DNA of 64,000 bases, taken from positions 186,001 to 250,000 of IMG/VR virus record IMGVR_UViG_3300017917_001996, one strand, 5' to 3'. The stretch comes from a virus. A program made the translations under genes and the position numbers. The notes beneath the pieces are model-generated. The model was not told the DNA's origin. It made no database searches and was given only the letters and a program-made list of their open reading frames with translations. Each line of letters starts with the position of its first letter. Position 1 is the stretch's first letter. Below, piece by piece: positions 18,077 through 27,092 of the stretch.

Positions 18077-18441
18077 TGAAAATAAATGAAATAATCACCG
18101 AAGGCAAGCATAGAGAACCCTTGCGTCCAATGCATCGTTTAGCTTTGGACAATCTTACACAGTACGACCAATTAGACAACAATGCTAACCCTTATCTAGC
18201 ATATCGATTTGGTGTAGCATTAGCTGGTAGCCCTTCTCAAGATATCGATCAACGTGGACCAATTGGTAGTAATTTCAACATGGTTGATTACACCGATGCC
18301 GATGAAGAAATTCGAAAAGGTGCAGAAAAAGTTATGGGAATCAAGGCAAGTCGCAGCACAGGTCGAGGCTCCGAAGAGTTGCCATCTGTAAATACAACCA
18401 GTCCGGTGGCAAAACCTAAGAAAAACAAGTACGGCGTATAA
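18076..18441 (+). CDS. Putative capsid-targeted internal protein (121 aa)
   Basis: Starts MKINEIITEG, a T4-type capsid-targeting sequence: about ten residues ending in an (I/L)-x-E site for the gp21 head protease. The ATG overlaps the stop of gene 13. The rest is hydrophilic and proline-poor, with DQRGPIGSNFNMVDYTDADEE and a basic tail (KPKKNKYGV). No enzymatic motif is visible. Probably packaged in the prohead and cleaved after the Glu, by analogy with T4 internal proteins. Confidence 0.6.
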   Translation: MKINEIITEGKHREPLRPMHRLALDNLTQYDQLDNNANPYLAYRFGVALAGSPSQDIDQRGPIGSNFNMVDYTDADEEIRKGAEKVMGIKASRSTGRGSEELPSVNTTSPVAKPKKNKYGV

Positions 18442-18487
18442 CTTGACACTGCTCTTTATGTAAATGTTTAGTATCTTATCCACTTCG

Positions 18488-18495
18488 TATAAATA
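18488..18495 (+). promoter_or_regulatory. Consensus late promoter, leaderless geometry
   Basis: Exact T4 late octamer TATAAATA, followed by five bases and an ATG at 18501, so the predicted start of transcription is the ATG. Confidence 0.75.
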
Positions 18496-18504
18496 ATTAT
18501 ATGA

Positions 18505-18933
18505 GTGAAGAGATTTTTATTAAAATCTACTAGAAATAAAATGTCAAAATCTCAACTCAAACGTTTTCAAAAAAATAACGGAACTTTCCTCGGAAGGGCA
18601 CACAGCGTTGAGACGCGAGCAAAAATGTCACAGAAAGCATCACGACCTAAATCAGACAAATGGAGAGAGAGTGCATCTAAGAATAGAAAAGGTAGACAGG
18701 CACATAATAAAGGTATTTTACATTCAGAAGAAACTAAGCAAAAAATAAGAGAATCAGTTAAAGGTGAAAAAAACGGATTTTATGGTAAACACCATTCCGC
18801 TGAACAACGTGAAAAAAAACGACAGGAAAAACTTACATCTCCTAGACATACTTGTCCTCATTGTAGTAAAATAGTTGATGCAATGAATTATGCTAGATGG
18901 CACGGCAATAATTGTAAAAAGAGGATTATATGA
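18505..18933 (+). CDS. Remnant homing endonuclease (NUMOD3 repeats and zinc finger)
   Basis: 142 residues from a GTG at 18505. Contains NUMOD3-type DNA-binding repeats (HSVETRAKMSQKA, HSEETKQKIRESVKG, KNGFYGKHHS) and a C-terminal zinc-finger-like motif CPHCSK...NYARWHG..CK shared with the GIY-YIG endonuclease at 29294-30060. No GIY-YIG or HNH catalytic domain is visible, so it is probably a truncated homing endonuclease. The leaderless ATG at 18501 opens only a 10-codon frame in another phase, so a deletion or frameshift at the start has uncoupled it. Located between a head gene and the dNMP kinase gene. Confidence 0.65.
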   Translation: MKRFLLKSTRNKMSKSQLKRFQKNNGTFLGRAHSVETRAKMSQKASRPKSDKWRESASKNRKGRQAHNKGILHSEETKQKIRESVKGEKNGFYGKHHSAEQREKKRQEKLTSPRHTCPHCSKIVDAMNYARWHGNNCKKRII

Positions 18934-19538
18934 TATTAGGCTTAGTGGGTTTCATTGGTTCTGGCAAAGATACAGCAGCAGATTATCTAGTTAACTTTCA
19001 CGAGTTCCAGCGTGAAAGTTTTGCCTCTACACTTAAAGATGCAGTGTCTAATGTGTTCGGTTGGAACAGAGAATTACTCGAAGGGCGCACAAAGCATAGT
19101 CGAGAATGGCGTGAACAGCCCGATGAATGGTGGAGCAATCGACTAAACATGCATATTACTCCACGTTGGATATTGCAAAACTGGGGTACTAATGTACTGC
19201 GACAGCATTTCCATGATGATATCTGGATTGCCAGCTTAGAAAACAAACTGCGCCAAAGTAAAAACAATGTGGTAATTAGCGATTGTAGATTCCCTAACGA
19301 AATTACAGCACTACGACGCCAGGGTGGGCGTGTAATTTGGATCAAGCGTGGACACCTTCCTGTATGGTACGAGAATGCAGTATTAGCTAACCAAGGCGAT
19401 ATCTATGCTATTGAGTATCTTGAAGAAAACAATATACATCCTAGCGAAACGTCGTGGGCAGGAACTAACTTTGATCAGGTAATTGACAATAATGGGTCCA
19501 TTGAAGACCTATATAGCCAACTTAAAAATCTGGTATAA
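18930..19538 (+). CDS. 1: Deoxynucleoside monophosphate kinase
   Basis: 202 residues. P-loop GFIGSGKDTAADYL at residues 7-20 is the dNMP kinase (T4 gp1) signature; a LID-like basic helix and VVISDCRFPNE complete the fold. It phosphorylates dNMPs to dNDPs for phage DNA synthesis. The ATG overlaps the stop of the endonuclease remnant. It converges with the minus-strand zinc-finger gene, overlapping by 17 bases. Confidence 0.8.
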   Translation: MILGLVGFIGSGKDTAADYLVNFHEFQRESFASTLKDAVSNVFGWNRELLEGRTKHSREWREQPDEWWSNRLNMHITPRWILQNWGTNVLRQHFHDDIWIASLENKLRQSKNNVVISDCRFPNEITALRRQGGRVIWIKRGHLPVWYENAVLANQGDIYAIEYLEENNIHPSETSWAGTNFDQVIDNNGSIEDLYSQLKNLV

Positions 19539-19863
19539 TTGGACCAGGCCGCCAACCAGTTTTTGTTATTTCTGCTTGGCAGTTCAAACACACTGTTTTT
19601 AAGTTAGCCCAATTGATGTTGTCTGTATTTCCGTCTGTATAGAACACATTTGACTGACTAAGGAACTTAAACTTAAACCCACAGCGGTCACATTTATCAG
19701 ATTTGCGGTAACCCGAGCGATACCAATTTGGTGCCTCGGGCTTTACCTTTTTTCCTCTGTGAATACAGCTAATGCAGGTTGTTCGATAATAAGCCTTACC
19801 ATTGCGGTAGTAGTTTAATGACACAGGATATTGTCGGCAAACAGGGCATATCTTTCTTTGCAT
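19522..19863 (-). CDS. Zinc-finger HNH-like protein conserved in T4-like phages
   Basis: 113 residues from ATG at 19863, with AAGGAT upstream on the minus strand; the frame is open further upstream but without conserved sequence. Two CxxC pairs at the N-terminus (CPVC, CISC) and two more (CDRC, CLNC) suggest two zinc sites. The region VFYTDGNTDNINWANLKTVCLNC has the spacing of an HNH/His-Me finger, though the usual catalytic His is replaced by YTDGN. It may be a degenerate nuclease or a structural zinc protein. It faces the dNMP kinase gene and diverges from the sheath gene. Confidence 0.7.
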   Translation of the reverse strand: MQRKICPVCRQYPVSLNYYRNGKAYYRTTCISCIHRGKKVKPEAPNWYRSGYRKSDKCDRCGFKFKFLSQSNVFYTDGNTDNINWANLKTVCLNCQAEITKTGWRPGPIIPDF

Positions 19864-19927
19864 ATACTTACTTATCCTTAAAGGACCATGTAAAGGACCG
19901 CTAACCAGCTCGTTTTTGTAACTTAAA

Positions 19928-19935
19928 AATAAATA
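19928..19935 (+). promoter_or_regulatory. Late promoter for tail sheath
   Basis: AATAAATA, followed by a 30-base leader with AAAGGA before the ATG at 19967. Confidence 0.55.
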
Positions 19936-19966
19936 ACTACAACCACGTTTACAAAGGACGATTATC

Positions 19967-22900
19967 ATGGCATTAGTATCACCAGGTTTACAACTAACAA
20001 TCACAGACGAGAGCCAGTACCTACCAACAGCAGTTGGTACTGTACCGTTTGTTGTTGTTGCTACCGCTGAAAATAAAAAAATTAATAACGTAACTGCACC
20101 AGGAACCTTAAAGGCTAATGCTGGTAAAGTCTACGGAATCACAAGCCAGCGCGAGTTGGCAACTACATTTGGTTACCCACTATTCCGTCAGAGTAGTGCT
20201 GGAACACCACTACACGGAAATGAATTAAACGAATATGGCTTAATGGCTGCTTACAGTGCATTAGGACTTGGAAATCGTGTTTGGGTAGTACGTGCTGACA
20301 TTGACCTAGATCAACTAGTTGGTACTTCTACTAGACCAACAGGAAATCCTGCAGATGGTACAAATTGGTTTGACACATCCTCAACCAGTTTTGGACTATT
20401 TGAATACAATAGAGAAAAAGACAAGTATGACAAAGTAACACCAATGTTGCTGACAACATACGATCAAGTTGATCTAGTTGGCGGTGTTGCAACACCAAAA
20501 GCATCTATTGGATCTATCGGTGACTATGCTGTATTTGTAAAAGAAGATACAAATAAGCTATTTTACAAAGCATCTGACAATGCTTGGAAGGCAGTTGGTT
20601 CTGCAAGCTGGAAAGATGCTCTACCTGTTGCAACAAGTACGACTTCAACAGTTAGTTTACCAGCTGGTAGTGCATTTAAGATTAACGGCACAACTGTTGA
20701 ATACACTAATGCTGGAGCCACAGCACTTACTTCAATGTCAGCACTAAAGACATTGATCGATTCGGCTGCAATTGCTGGTATTACTACTAGAATTAACTCA
20801 AATGGACAGTTAGAAATTCTTGCTGCCTCAAATGCTACCAACGGTGCTGCAAAAATTGAGTCTGCGAGTATTGCCACAGTAACTGCTGGTAATTTTGTAG
20901 TAGGACGTAGATACAAAATTAAAACAGTTGGTACAACAAGTTTTACAGCAATCGGGGCCTCGGCAAACGTAATAGGCACTATCTTCACTGCAAGTGGTGT
21001 TGGTTCTGGTAACGGCGATGCTGATCCTGTAGTTGAAAGTAGCTTAACAAGCATTGGTATTGACAATGCAACTTATGGCCGCGCTGAAGTACAGCATAGC
21101 TCATATGCATCTGTTCCAGAGTGGGCAATTGGAGAAACTGTTACTCGTCCAAGCGGAAGCCTATGGATCAAGACTACTGCACAAAGCAATGGTGCTAATT
21201 TTGTTGTTAAAAAATACAATTCTAGCCTAGGTGCTTGGAACACAATTGCAATGCCAATGTATGCTGACGGTTTTGAGGCTCTAAACGGGCTAGATCCTCT
21301 AGGTGGTGGCGTTAATATTTCCGTTGGAAGTTCTTTTGTCAAGTACAATCCTTTAAACAACGGTCAAGTTGGCTTCAAGTTTTACACATTAAAAACTCGT
21401 GGCGCTACAAAAGTAACAGGTGCTACTCCTGGCGTATTCACTTCAGGTGATTCTTTCAGTATAGTAGCTTCGAGTCCTGGTACTGCCAGTGTTACAACAT
21501 ACAATTGCACTATTAGTGGTACAACTGCAAGTGATTTTGTAGCATCTATTCTAGCAGCCAACATTCCAAATGTTACAGCACAACTTGATAATGGTGTTGT
21601 CAGTATTACTCATAAAACTGGCGGTATTGTTACACTAACAAACCTAACTGGAACACCAGTTACAACTGCTGGTTTCAATGCAAACACCTCCGGTGTTGTT
21701 GCTGATATTTGCTCAGGTGCTATTAACCTAACAAATTGGATCCCTACAGTTTACACATTCAGTAACCTTAAGCCATCTACCGATCCTAGCACCGGTACAC
21801 TTTGGTACTATATGAACCCAGCTGATGTTGATGTTATGATTAACACATCAACTGGTTGGAAAGGTTACCGTAATGTAACACGTGATGCTAGAGGTTACGA
21901 TCTATCCTTAACAGATCCAAATGGCGTTATTGTAAGCCCAACCAAGCCAACAACACAAAGTGGCTCTGCTGGTTCTGCACTAAAGCCAGGCGATCTATGG
22001 CTAGACACTAGCGATCTAGAAAACTATCCAAAGATTTATCGTTACAATGTAACAAATACTTGGGATTTAATTGATAATACCGACAAGACAAGCCAAAACG
22101 GCATTGCGTTTGCTGATGCACGTTGGGGCGGTTCTGGTACTGTAAATCCAGTTAGCGATGCATTCCCATCCGTTGCTAGCTTATTGACTAGCGATTATCT
22201 AGATCCAGATGCTCCAGACTATCGTTTATATCCACGTGGTACATTGTTGTTTAATACACGCCGCAGCGGCTACACCGTTAAGCGTTTTGTTGTTAATCAC
22301 TTTAACACAACATCGTTTAATGTTTCTGCAGGCGAGCTACCAGAGCAAACATCTGCATGGGTAAGCCAGCTTTCATTTAAGGCTGATGGTTCACCATACA
22401 TGGGTCACCAGGCACAGCGTCAAGCTGTAGTTGGCGCAATGAAGGCTGCTGTCGATGGAAACCTAGAGCTAAGAGAAGAAGGTTATCAGTTTAACATTCT
22501 AACTGCTCCTGGATATCCTGAACTAGTTAGCAACCTAGTAGCTCTGAACAGAGATCGTGCTGAGACTGGTTTCATTATTGGTGACACACCAATGGATCTA
22601 GTTGGTACATTAGGCGCAATTACCAAGTATGGCAACTCTATTGCAACTGGTGATTCTAATGTTGGATTGTTCTATCCAAGCGCATTAACCACAGACTTGA
22701 GTGGTAATGAAATTGCTGTTCCTGCTAGCCACATGATGTTACGTGTATTCCTACACAGCGACAACATGAGCTATCAGTGGTTTGCGCCAGCTGGTACACG
22801 TCGTGGTCTAGTAGACAATGCTACTGCAATTGGTTATGTTGACAGCAAAACTGGTCTATTTGTAAGAACAGGTGTAAGCCAACAGCTACGTGACGCTCTA

Positions 22901-23314
22901 TACGAGCTACGTATTAACCCAATTACACTACTACCAGGTTCTGGAATTGTTGCTTATGGTCAGAAGACTCTAAACCCAACAGCAGGATCGGCACTAGATC
23001 GCATCAACGTTGCACGTTTGGTAAACTATCTACGTACAGTACTACGTGGTGTAGCTAACCAGTTCTTGTTTGAGCCTAACGATAAGTTAACTCGTGATCA
23101 AGTTAAGCAAACTGTTGAAAGCGTATTCAACGATTTAGTTGCCAAGCGTGGTGTTTATGACTACCTAGTTGTTTGCGACACAACTAACAACACGCCAGAC
23201 CGTATTGCTCGTAATGAACTATACGTTGATGTTGCAGTTGAGCCAATGAAGGATGTCGAATTCATCTACATCCCAATTAGATTGAAGAACCCAGGATCAA
23301 TCGCTGCTGCTTAA
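19967..23314 (+). CDS. 18: Tail sheath protein gp18, unusually long
   Basis: 1115 residues against 659 in T4. The sheath core is recognisable at the N-terminus (MALVSPGLQLTITDES, VPFVVVATAENK, ELNEYGLMAAYSALGLGNRVWVVRAD) and C-terminus (about 780-1115: GHQAQRQAVVGAMKAA, RDRAETGFIIGDTP, YPSALTTDL, ending VEFIYIPIRLKNPGSIAAA). The middle 600 residues hold inserted surface domains, one with the motif GNFVVGRRYKIKTVGTTSF near residue 308. The protein contracts around the tube to drive DNA delivery. A clear terminator follows at 23327. Confidence 0.9.
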   Translation: MALVSPGLQLTITDESQYLPTAVGTVPFVVVATAENKKINNVTAPGTLKANAGKVYGITSQRELATTFGYPLFRQSSAGTPLHGNELNEYGLMAAYSALGLGNRVWVVRADIDLDQLVGTSTRPTGNPADGTNWFDTSSTSFGLFEYNREKDKYDKVTPMLLTTYDQVDLVGGVATPKASIGSIGDYAVFVKEDTNKLFYKASDNAWKAVGSASWKDALPVATSTTSTVSLPAGSAFKINGTTVEYTNAGATALTSMSALKTLIDSAAIAGITTRINSNGQLEILAASNATNGAAKIESASIATVTAGNFVVGRRYKIKTVGTTSFTAIGASANVIGTIFTASGVGSGNGDADPVVESSLTSIGIDNATYGRAEVQHSSYASVPEWAIGETVTRPSGSLWIKTTAQSNGANFVVKKYNSSLGAWNTIAMPMYADGFEALNGLDPLGGGVNISVGSSFVKYNPLNNGQVGFKFYTLKTRGATKVTGATPGVFTSGDSFSIVASSPGTASVTTYNCTISGTTASDFVASILAANIPNVTAQLDNGVVSITHKTGGIVTLTNLTGTPVTTAGFNANTSGVVADICSGAINLTNWIPTVYTFSNLKPSTDPSTGTLWYYMNPADVDVMINTSTGWKGYRNVTRDARGYDLSLTDPNGVIVSPTKPTTQSGSAGSALKPGDLWLDTSDLENYPKIYRYNVTNTWDLIDNTDKTSQNGIAFADARWGGSGTVNPVSDAFPSVASLLTSDYLDPDAPDYRLYPRGTLLFNTRRSGYTVKRFVVNHFNTTSFNVSAGELPEQTSAWVSQLSFKADGSPYMGHQAQRQAVVGAMKAAVDGNLELREEGYQFNILTAPGYPELVSNLVALNRDRAETGFIIGDTPMDLVGTLGAITKYGNSIATGDSNVGLFYPSALTTDLSGNEIAVPASHMMLRVFLHSDNMSYQWFAPAGTRRGLVDNATAIGYVDSKTGLFVRTGVSQQLRDALYELRINPITLLPGSGIVAYGQKTLNPTAGSALDRINVARLVNYLRTVLRGVANQFLFEPNDKLTRDQVKQTVESVFNDLVAKRGVYDYLVVCDTTNNTPDRIARNELYVDVAVEPMKDVEFIYIPIRLKNPGSIAAA

Positions 23315-23326
23315 TTGGCAGTAACA

Positions 23327-23355
23327 AAATAGGCACAGCAATGTGCCTATTTTTA
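23327..23355 (+). terminator. Rho-independent terminator after gene 18
   Basis: Stem AATAGGCAC / GTGCCTATT with a six-base loop, followed by a T run. Confidence 0.85.
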
Positions 23356-23417
23356 TGACCAAAAATTAACAATAGTTTTAATGATTTTTATACCCGAAGA
23401 AAATTTATCCAAAAAAT

Positions 23418-23425
23418 GATAAATA
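23418..23425 (+). promoter_or_regulatory. Late promoter for tail tube
   Basis: GATAAATA, with an AGGAG Shine-Dalgarno site further downstream before the ATG at 23451. Confidence 0.6.
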
Positions 23426-23450
23426 TTTTTAACAGATTTAGGAGAAGACC

Positions 23451-24068
23451 ATGGCAGTAGCCTCACTCACAAGATTTACAGTACCTTTAGCAAACAACCA
23501 GAGTGCTAGCACTCAAGGTCTACTAATGCCTAAGCTACAGTATCGTTTCAGAGTTAGTTTCGAAGGCTTTGGTGTAAGCACCAACCGTATGGAACTAACT
23601 AAACAAGTTGTTTCTTTTACTCGTCCAACAGTTAACTTTGTTGATGTTGACGTTCATGTTTACAACAGTATTGTTAGACTAGCAGGTAAGCATTCGTGGA
23701 CTGACGTAACCACAAGCATCCGTGATGATGCAGCTGGTAACGTTACACGATTAGTTGGCGAACAGCTACAAAAGCAATTTGACTTTATGGAGCAAAGTAG
23801 TGCAGCCAGCGGCAGCGATTACAAGTTCATCACACGTTGCGAAATGTTAGATGGTGGTAACGGTGCTAATGAGCCAACTATCCTTGAGACATGGGAACTA
23901 TACGGTTGCTACATTAAAGAAGCTAACTATCAAGAAGTTAACTATGCTAACAGCGACCCTGTAACTATCCAGTTAAGCATTAGATTTGATAATGCTGTGC
24001 AAGTTCCAGGTGGTTCTGGTATTGGTACATTTATTGGACGTACTATCGGCGAAAACATTACTCAGTAA
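23451..24068 (+). CDS. 19: Tail tube protein gp19
   Basis: 205 residues with the tube fold. Features: PKLQYRFRVSFEGFG, VVSFTRPTVNFVDVDVHVYNS, RLAGKHSWTDVTTSIRDDAAGNV and a C-terminal strand with SDPVTIQLSIRFDNAVQV. It polymerises into the inner tube within the sheath. It is monocistronic: late promoter upstream, strong terminator immediately downstream. Confidence 0.9.
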   Translation: MAVASLTRFTVPLANNQSASTQGLLMPKLQYRFRVSFEGFGVSTNRMELTKQVVSFTRPTVNFVDVDVHVYNSIVRLAGKHSWTDVTTSIRDDAAGNVTRLVGEQLQKQFDFMEQSSAASGSDYKFITRCEMLDGGNGANEPTILETWELYGCYIKEANYQEVNYANSDPVTIQLSIRFDNAVQVPGGSGIGTFIGRTIGENITQ

Positions 24069-24084
24069 TATATTCGCTTACTCT

Positions 24085-24111
24085 AAAAGGGCCCTAGTTG
24101 GCCCTTTTTTT
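24085..24111 (+). terminator. Rho-independent terminator after gene 19
   Basis: Stem AAAGGGCC / GGCCCTTT with a six-base loop and a seven-T run. Confidence 0.9.
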
Positions 24112-24115
24112 ATGG

Positions 24116-24123
24116 CATAAATA
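24116..24123 (+). promoter_or_regulatory. Late promoter
   Basis: CATAAATA directly after the terminator; leader of about 13 bases with TAAGGAT before the ATG at 24142. Confidence 0.6.
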
Positions 24124-24141
24124 TTTGTACTAAGGATTATT

Positions 24142-25752
24142 ATGGCCGATATTTTTTCTGATTTAGCTAACTTTGCTGGAGACACTCTAAGGCAGGTGAT
24201 TACTCCTGACAATGTCAGGGATTATACTCATGCCAGTAAGTTGTTTGTTGGCGACCAGTATAGACTAGTTCCAAAGAACGGCTTTCTGTTTCACGTATTC
24301 ATTGATATTAATAATCCCTACCTAGACTTTCAAAATCCAAACTCACTAAGTGAAGTAGGTCTTATGGTTAAGAGTGCGGATCTACCGAGATTTACCGTTG
24401 AAACAAAAACACTCAATGCCTATAACAGACCAAACATTGTACAAAATAAAATTCGTTACGATCCTATAACAATTGCATTCCATGACGACAGTAATAACCT
24501 AATTCGTAATTTTTGGTCATCGTACATGAAGTATTACTACAGAGATAGTGATTACGCAGAGAATTCTTATGCTATCCCACACAAGTATTCACCACAACAA
24601 CTTAGTGGCTTTGGTTATTCGCCGCAACAGACTGCGCCTTATTTAAAGTGTATTCGTTTATATAGTTTGCATCAAAAGAGATTCAGTGAATACATTCTTA
24701 TTAATCCTATAATTAAGTCGATGAGACATGGTTCACATGCCCAGGATAAAATGGAAACTATGCAACATGAGATGACCATCGAATACGAAGCAGTTTTGTA
24801 CAACAGTGGTCGTACTTCTTTGGGTAACCCTAAAGGATTTGCTTTGTTACACTATGACACAATGCCAAGTCCAATTACCGGAGCAGGTGGTGGAGCAAGA
24901 TCGATATTTGGCCCAGGCGGTCTAATAGACACTGGCAAAGATGTTTTAGATGATATAAGTAATGGTAACTTTGGATCTGCGATATTCAAGGCAGCACGTG
25001 GTATTAACAATGCACGTGGTATGAATCTAAAAACCACTGCTATTACAGAGATAACAGATGCATTTAACCGCAGTATCAGGGAAAGTGTGACTTCTCAAAG
25101 AATTATGGTACCCAATATGACAGGGACATCTGGTATTGTTAATTCACCTTACAGTGGAATTGGAGTTAGCAATGCTGTGGCTGCTCTCGCTGGTGTTGTT
25201 GCTATCAGAGAAACAAGAGTTCCGGAACCGTTGAACAATCAACGCATCAATGACATACGACAGTCTACAGCCAGTGAGTATTCGTCGCAACTTACAAATT
25301 ATAAAAAAACCTTTCCTCCTAATCCTGGTATAGTTGCCAGTGCAAGTAATACAGGATCGTTGACGTTGCTCAATGACCAAAATACAATAAGACCGATTGG
25401 AGTTCAAGGTACAATTAACGAGACTACTCGAAAACAACAATTAGATAATAATATTAAATCAGCATCGGATGCAGTTACCAACGCCACTGTAGAATTAGCC
25501 AGAGCTAAGAATCAAGAAGCTAATGCCACTGCTGCTATAAGCATGTTAAACATAAAATTAAATGCAGCTCGTGCATTACCTTTATACAATCCTAGTAGAG
25601 AAGGCCTAATTCAACAATTAACACAAAGCATCGAACAGCAACAAAAAATTAAAGAAGATGCTGCTGCATTGGTTGCTACACTGACTGCCAAGCTGGCATT
25701 GCTAACACAAAAATTACAGGCTTTGAAATCTGAAAAGGATGCAATAAGATAA
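24142..25752 (+). CDS. Tail-tube-like baseplate protein with coiled-coil tail
   Basis: 536 residues. The N-terminal 230 residues look like a second tube-fold protein: FLFHVFIDINNPYL, LMVKSADLPRFTVETKTLNAYNRPN, KIRYDPITIAFHDDSNNLIRNFWSSYM. This type in T4-like phages probably corresponds to the tube initiator/baseplate hub-tube proteins (gp48/gp54 role), though I cannot assign which. About 250-420 is low-complexity. Residues 420-536 form a long alanine/glutamine-rich coiled coil, which could act in trimer assembly or length control. The stop overlaps the next start. Confidence 0.7.
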   Translation: MADIFSDLANFAGDTLRQVITPDNVRDYTHASKLFVGDQYRLVPKNGFLFHVFIDINNPYLDFQNPNSLSEVGLMVKSADLPRFTVETKTLNAYNRPNIVQNKIRYDPITIAFHDDSNNLIRNFWSSYMKYYYRDSDYAENSYAIPHKYSPQQLSGFGYSPQQTAPYLKCIRLYSLHQKRFSEYILINPIIKSMRHGSHAQDKMETMQHEMTIEYEAVLYNSGRTSLGNPKGFALLHYDTMPSPITGAGGGARSIFGPGGLIDTGKDVLDDISNGNFGSAIFKAARGINNARGMNLKTTAITEITDAFNRSIRESVTSQRIMVPNMTGTSGIVNSPYSGIGVSNAVAALAGVVAIRETRVPEPLNNQRINDIRQSTASEYSSQLTNYKKTFPPNPGIVASASNTGSLTLLNDQNTIRPIGVQGTINETTRKQQLDNNIKSASDAVTNATVELARAKNQEANATAAISMLNIKLNAARALPLYNPSREGLIQQLTQSIEQQQKIKEDAAALVATLTAKLALLTQKLQALKSEKDAIR

Positions 25753-26132
25753 TGGCAACAAAACCGTCAAACTTAACTTCAGTAAATGCAGTAGAAATTA
25801 CATCTGGACAAGTTCCTTCATTTTTTAATAATTTCTATCAACCTGCCTATTCAGTGTCTCAGAATGTTGACGATGCTGTGCTAGCATTTTTTGAAAAAAT
25901 AACAGATGGACGTGAAGCTGCTAAAATTATGGCCAGTGCAGTTATCTATACTAGTTTGGCACAAAACATAGATCCATTGGAAACACTGCAAAAGTTTTCT
26001 ACTATGTCGTCGGAAGACTTAAATTCTTATGTAGCCATGTTCTTAAACTTAAACAGAGTTGGCACAAGCTACTTAGGAATTAATAATCGCCCACGTACAG
26101 GAAAATACGTGGCAAGAATGATTCGTCCATGA
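25752..26132 (+). CDS. Conserved T4-like structural/assembly protein, unknown
   Basis: 126 residues, helical. Phrases such as DDAVLAFFEKITDG, LAQNIDPLETLQKF, MFLNLNRVGTSYLG and RPRTGKYVARMI look typical of a small family next to the head-completion gene in marine T4-like phages, I believe without a known role. It starts at the last base of the preceding stop and ends in an ATGA overlap with gene 4, so it is late and probably concerns tail or head completion. Confidence 0.7.
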   Translation: MATKPSNLTSVNAVEITSGQVPSFFNNFYQPAYSVSQNVDDAVLAFFEKITDGREAAKIMASAVIYTSLAQNIDPLETLQKFSTMSSEDLNSYVAMFLNLNRVGTSYLGINNRPRTGKYVARMIRP

Positions 26133-26563
26133 GTAAGTACGCACAAGGAAAGTATCAGATAAAAAATCCCGAAAAGTACACAGGCCGTAAAACCCCTACA
26201 TACCGTAGTTCGTGGGAATTTACATTTTGTACTTTTTGCGACAATAACCCAGCAGTGATACAATGGGCCAGTGAACCCTTTATGATTCCTTACAGGAATC
26301 CTTTAACTGGTAAGAATACTATATACGTTCCAGATTTTTTAATTGTGTACATGGATAAAAATCAGCAAAAACACGCTGAAGTAATTGAAGTAAAACCATT
26401 GAAAGAAACAACATTTGAGTCAGCTAAGACTGTTAGAGATAAAGCCGCTGTAGCACTTAATATGGCTAAATGGGAAGCTGCTCGTGCTTTTTGTAAGTCA
26501 TACGGGTTAAAGTTTAGAGTAGTTACAGAACATGATATCTATCAGGGCGCCCGCCGCCGATAA
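26129..26563 (+). CDS. 4: Head completion nuclease, gp4-like
   Basis: 144 residues. The PD-(D/E)xK nuclease core is visible: RSSWEFTF (Glu 30), YVPDF (Asp 69) and VIEVKP (Glu 87, Lys 89). In T4, gp4 (gp50/gp65 group) is needed for full heads to become competent for tail joining, probably by trimming DNA at the portal. ATGA overlap with the upstream gene. Confidence 0.85.
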   Translation: MSKYAQGKYQIKNPEKYTGRKTPTYRSSWEFTFCTFCDNNPAVIQWASEPFMIPYRNPLTGKNTIYVPDFLIVYMDKNQQKHAEVIEVKPLKETTFESAKTVRDKAAVALNMAKWEAARAFCKSYGLKFRVVTEHDIYQGARRR

Positions 26564-26566
26564 ATA
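26559..26566 (+). promoter_or_regulatory. Late promoter, leaderless geometry
   Basis: GATAAATA followed by five bases and the ATG at 26572; no Shine-Dalgarno site. It overlaps the stop of gene 4. Confidence 0.65.
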
Positions 26567-26571
26567 TTCAT

Positions 26572-27066
26572 ATGACTAAGAAACTTGAAGAATTGTTTAA
26601 TTTGCCCGAAGGCGCCGAGCCTACACCTGAGCAAGAGAAAATGATTGCAGAAAGCCAAGAAAACCTTGAAGTGGCTAATGATATAATTGACCGAATCGAT
26701 CAAGCATTACCACAAGTCAAAGAACTGGATTCTGCTGACGATGAACTAGATGAGCTATCTAACCTTGCCAAGGAAAAGTTTCAAGATTTAATGGATTTAG
26801 GCATGAATGTTGAAGCACGTTTTAGTGGTACTATACTACAAACTGCTGGAGTCTTATTAGGACATGCTATTACTGCTAAACAAGCCAAAATTGATAAAAA
26901 GCTACGGATGGTTGATCTTCAATTAAAGAAAATGCGTTTAGATCAAGCTGCTAGTAAAGATGGAGATAAACTGCCTCCGATTGAAGGACATGCTACAGTA
27001 ATTGATAGAAATGAGCTGCTAAAGCAGATTCTAGCTAGTTCTAAATCCGAAAAGTCAGACAAATAA
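26572..27066 (+). CDS. 16: Small terminase subunit gp16-like
   Basis: 164 residues, acidic and helical. Central coiled coil (about 35-135, with DIIDRIDQALPQVKELDSADDELDEL and a lysine-rich KQAKIDKKLRMVDLQLKKMR) fits the oligomeric gp16 of T4-like phages, which positions DNA for the large terminase. It stands between gene 4 and the internal head proteins rather than directly before gene 17. Its promoter predicts a leaderless transcript. Confidence 0.75.
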   Translation: MTKKLEELFNLPEGAEPTPEQEKMIAESQENLEVANDIIDRIDQALPQVKELDSADDELDELSNLAKEKFQDLMDLGMNVEARFSGTILQTAGVLLGHAITAKQAKIDKKLRMVDLQLKKMRLDQAASKDGDKLPPIEGHATVIDRNELLKQILASSKSEKSDK

Positions 27067-27074
27067 CATAAATA
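27067..27074 (+). promoter_or_regulatory. Late promoter
   Basis: CATAAATA; leader of about 13 bases with AGGATT before the ATG at 27093. Confidence 0.6.
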
Positions 27075-27092
27075 TAGATATTAGGATTACCT

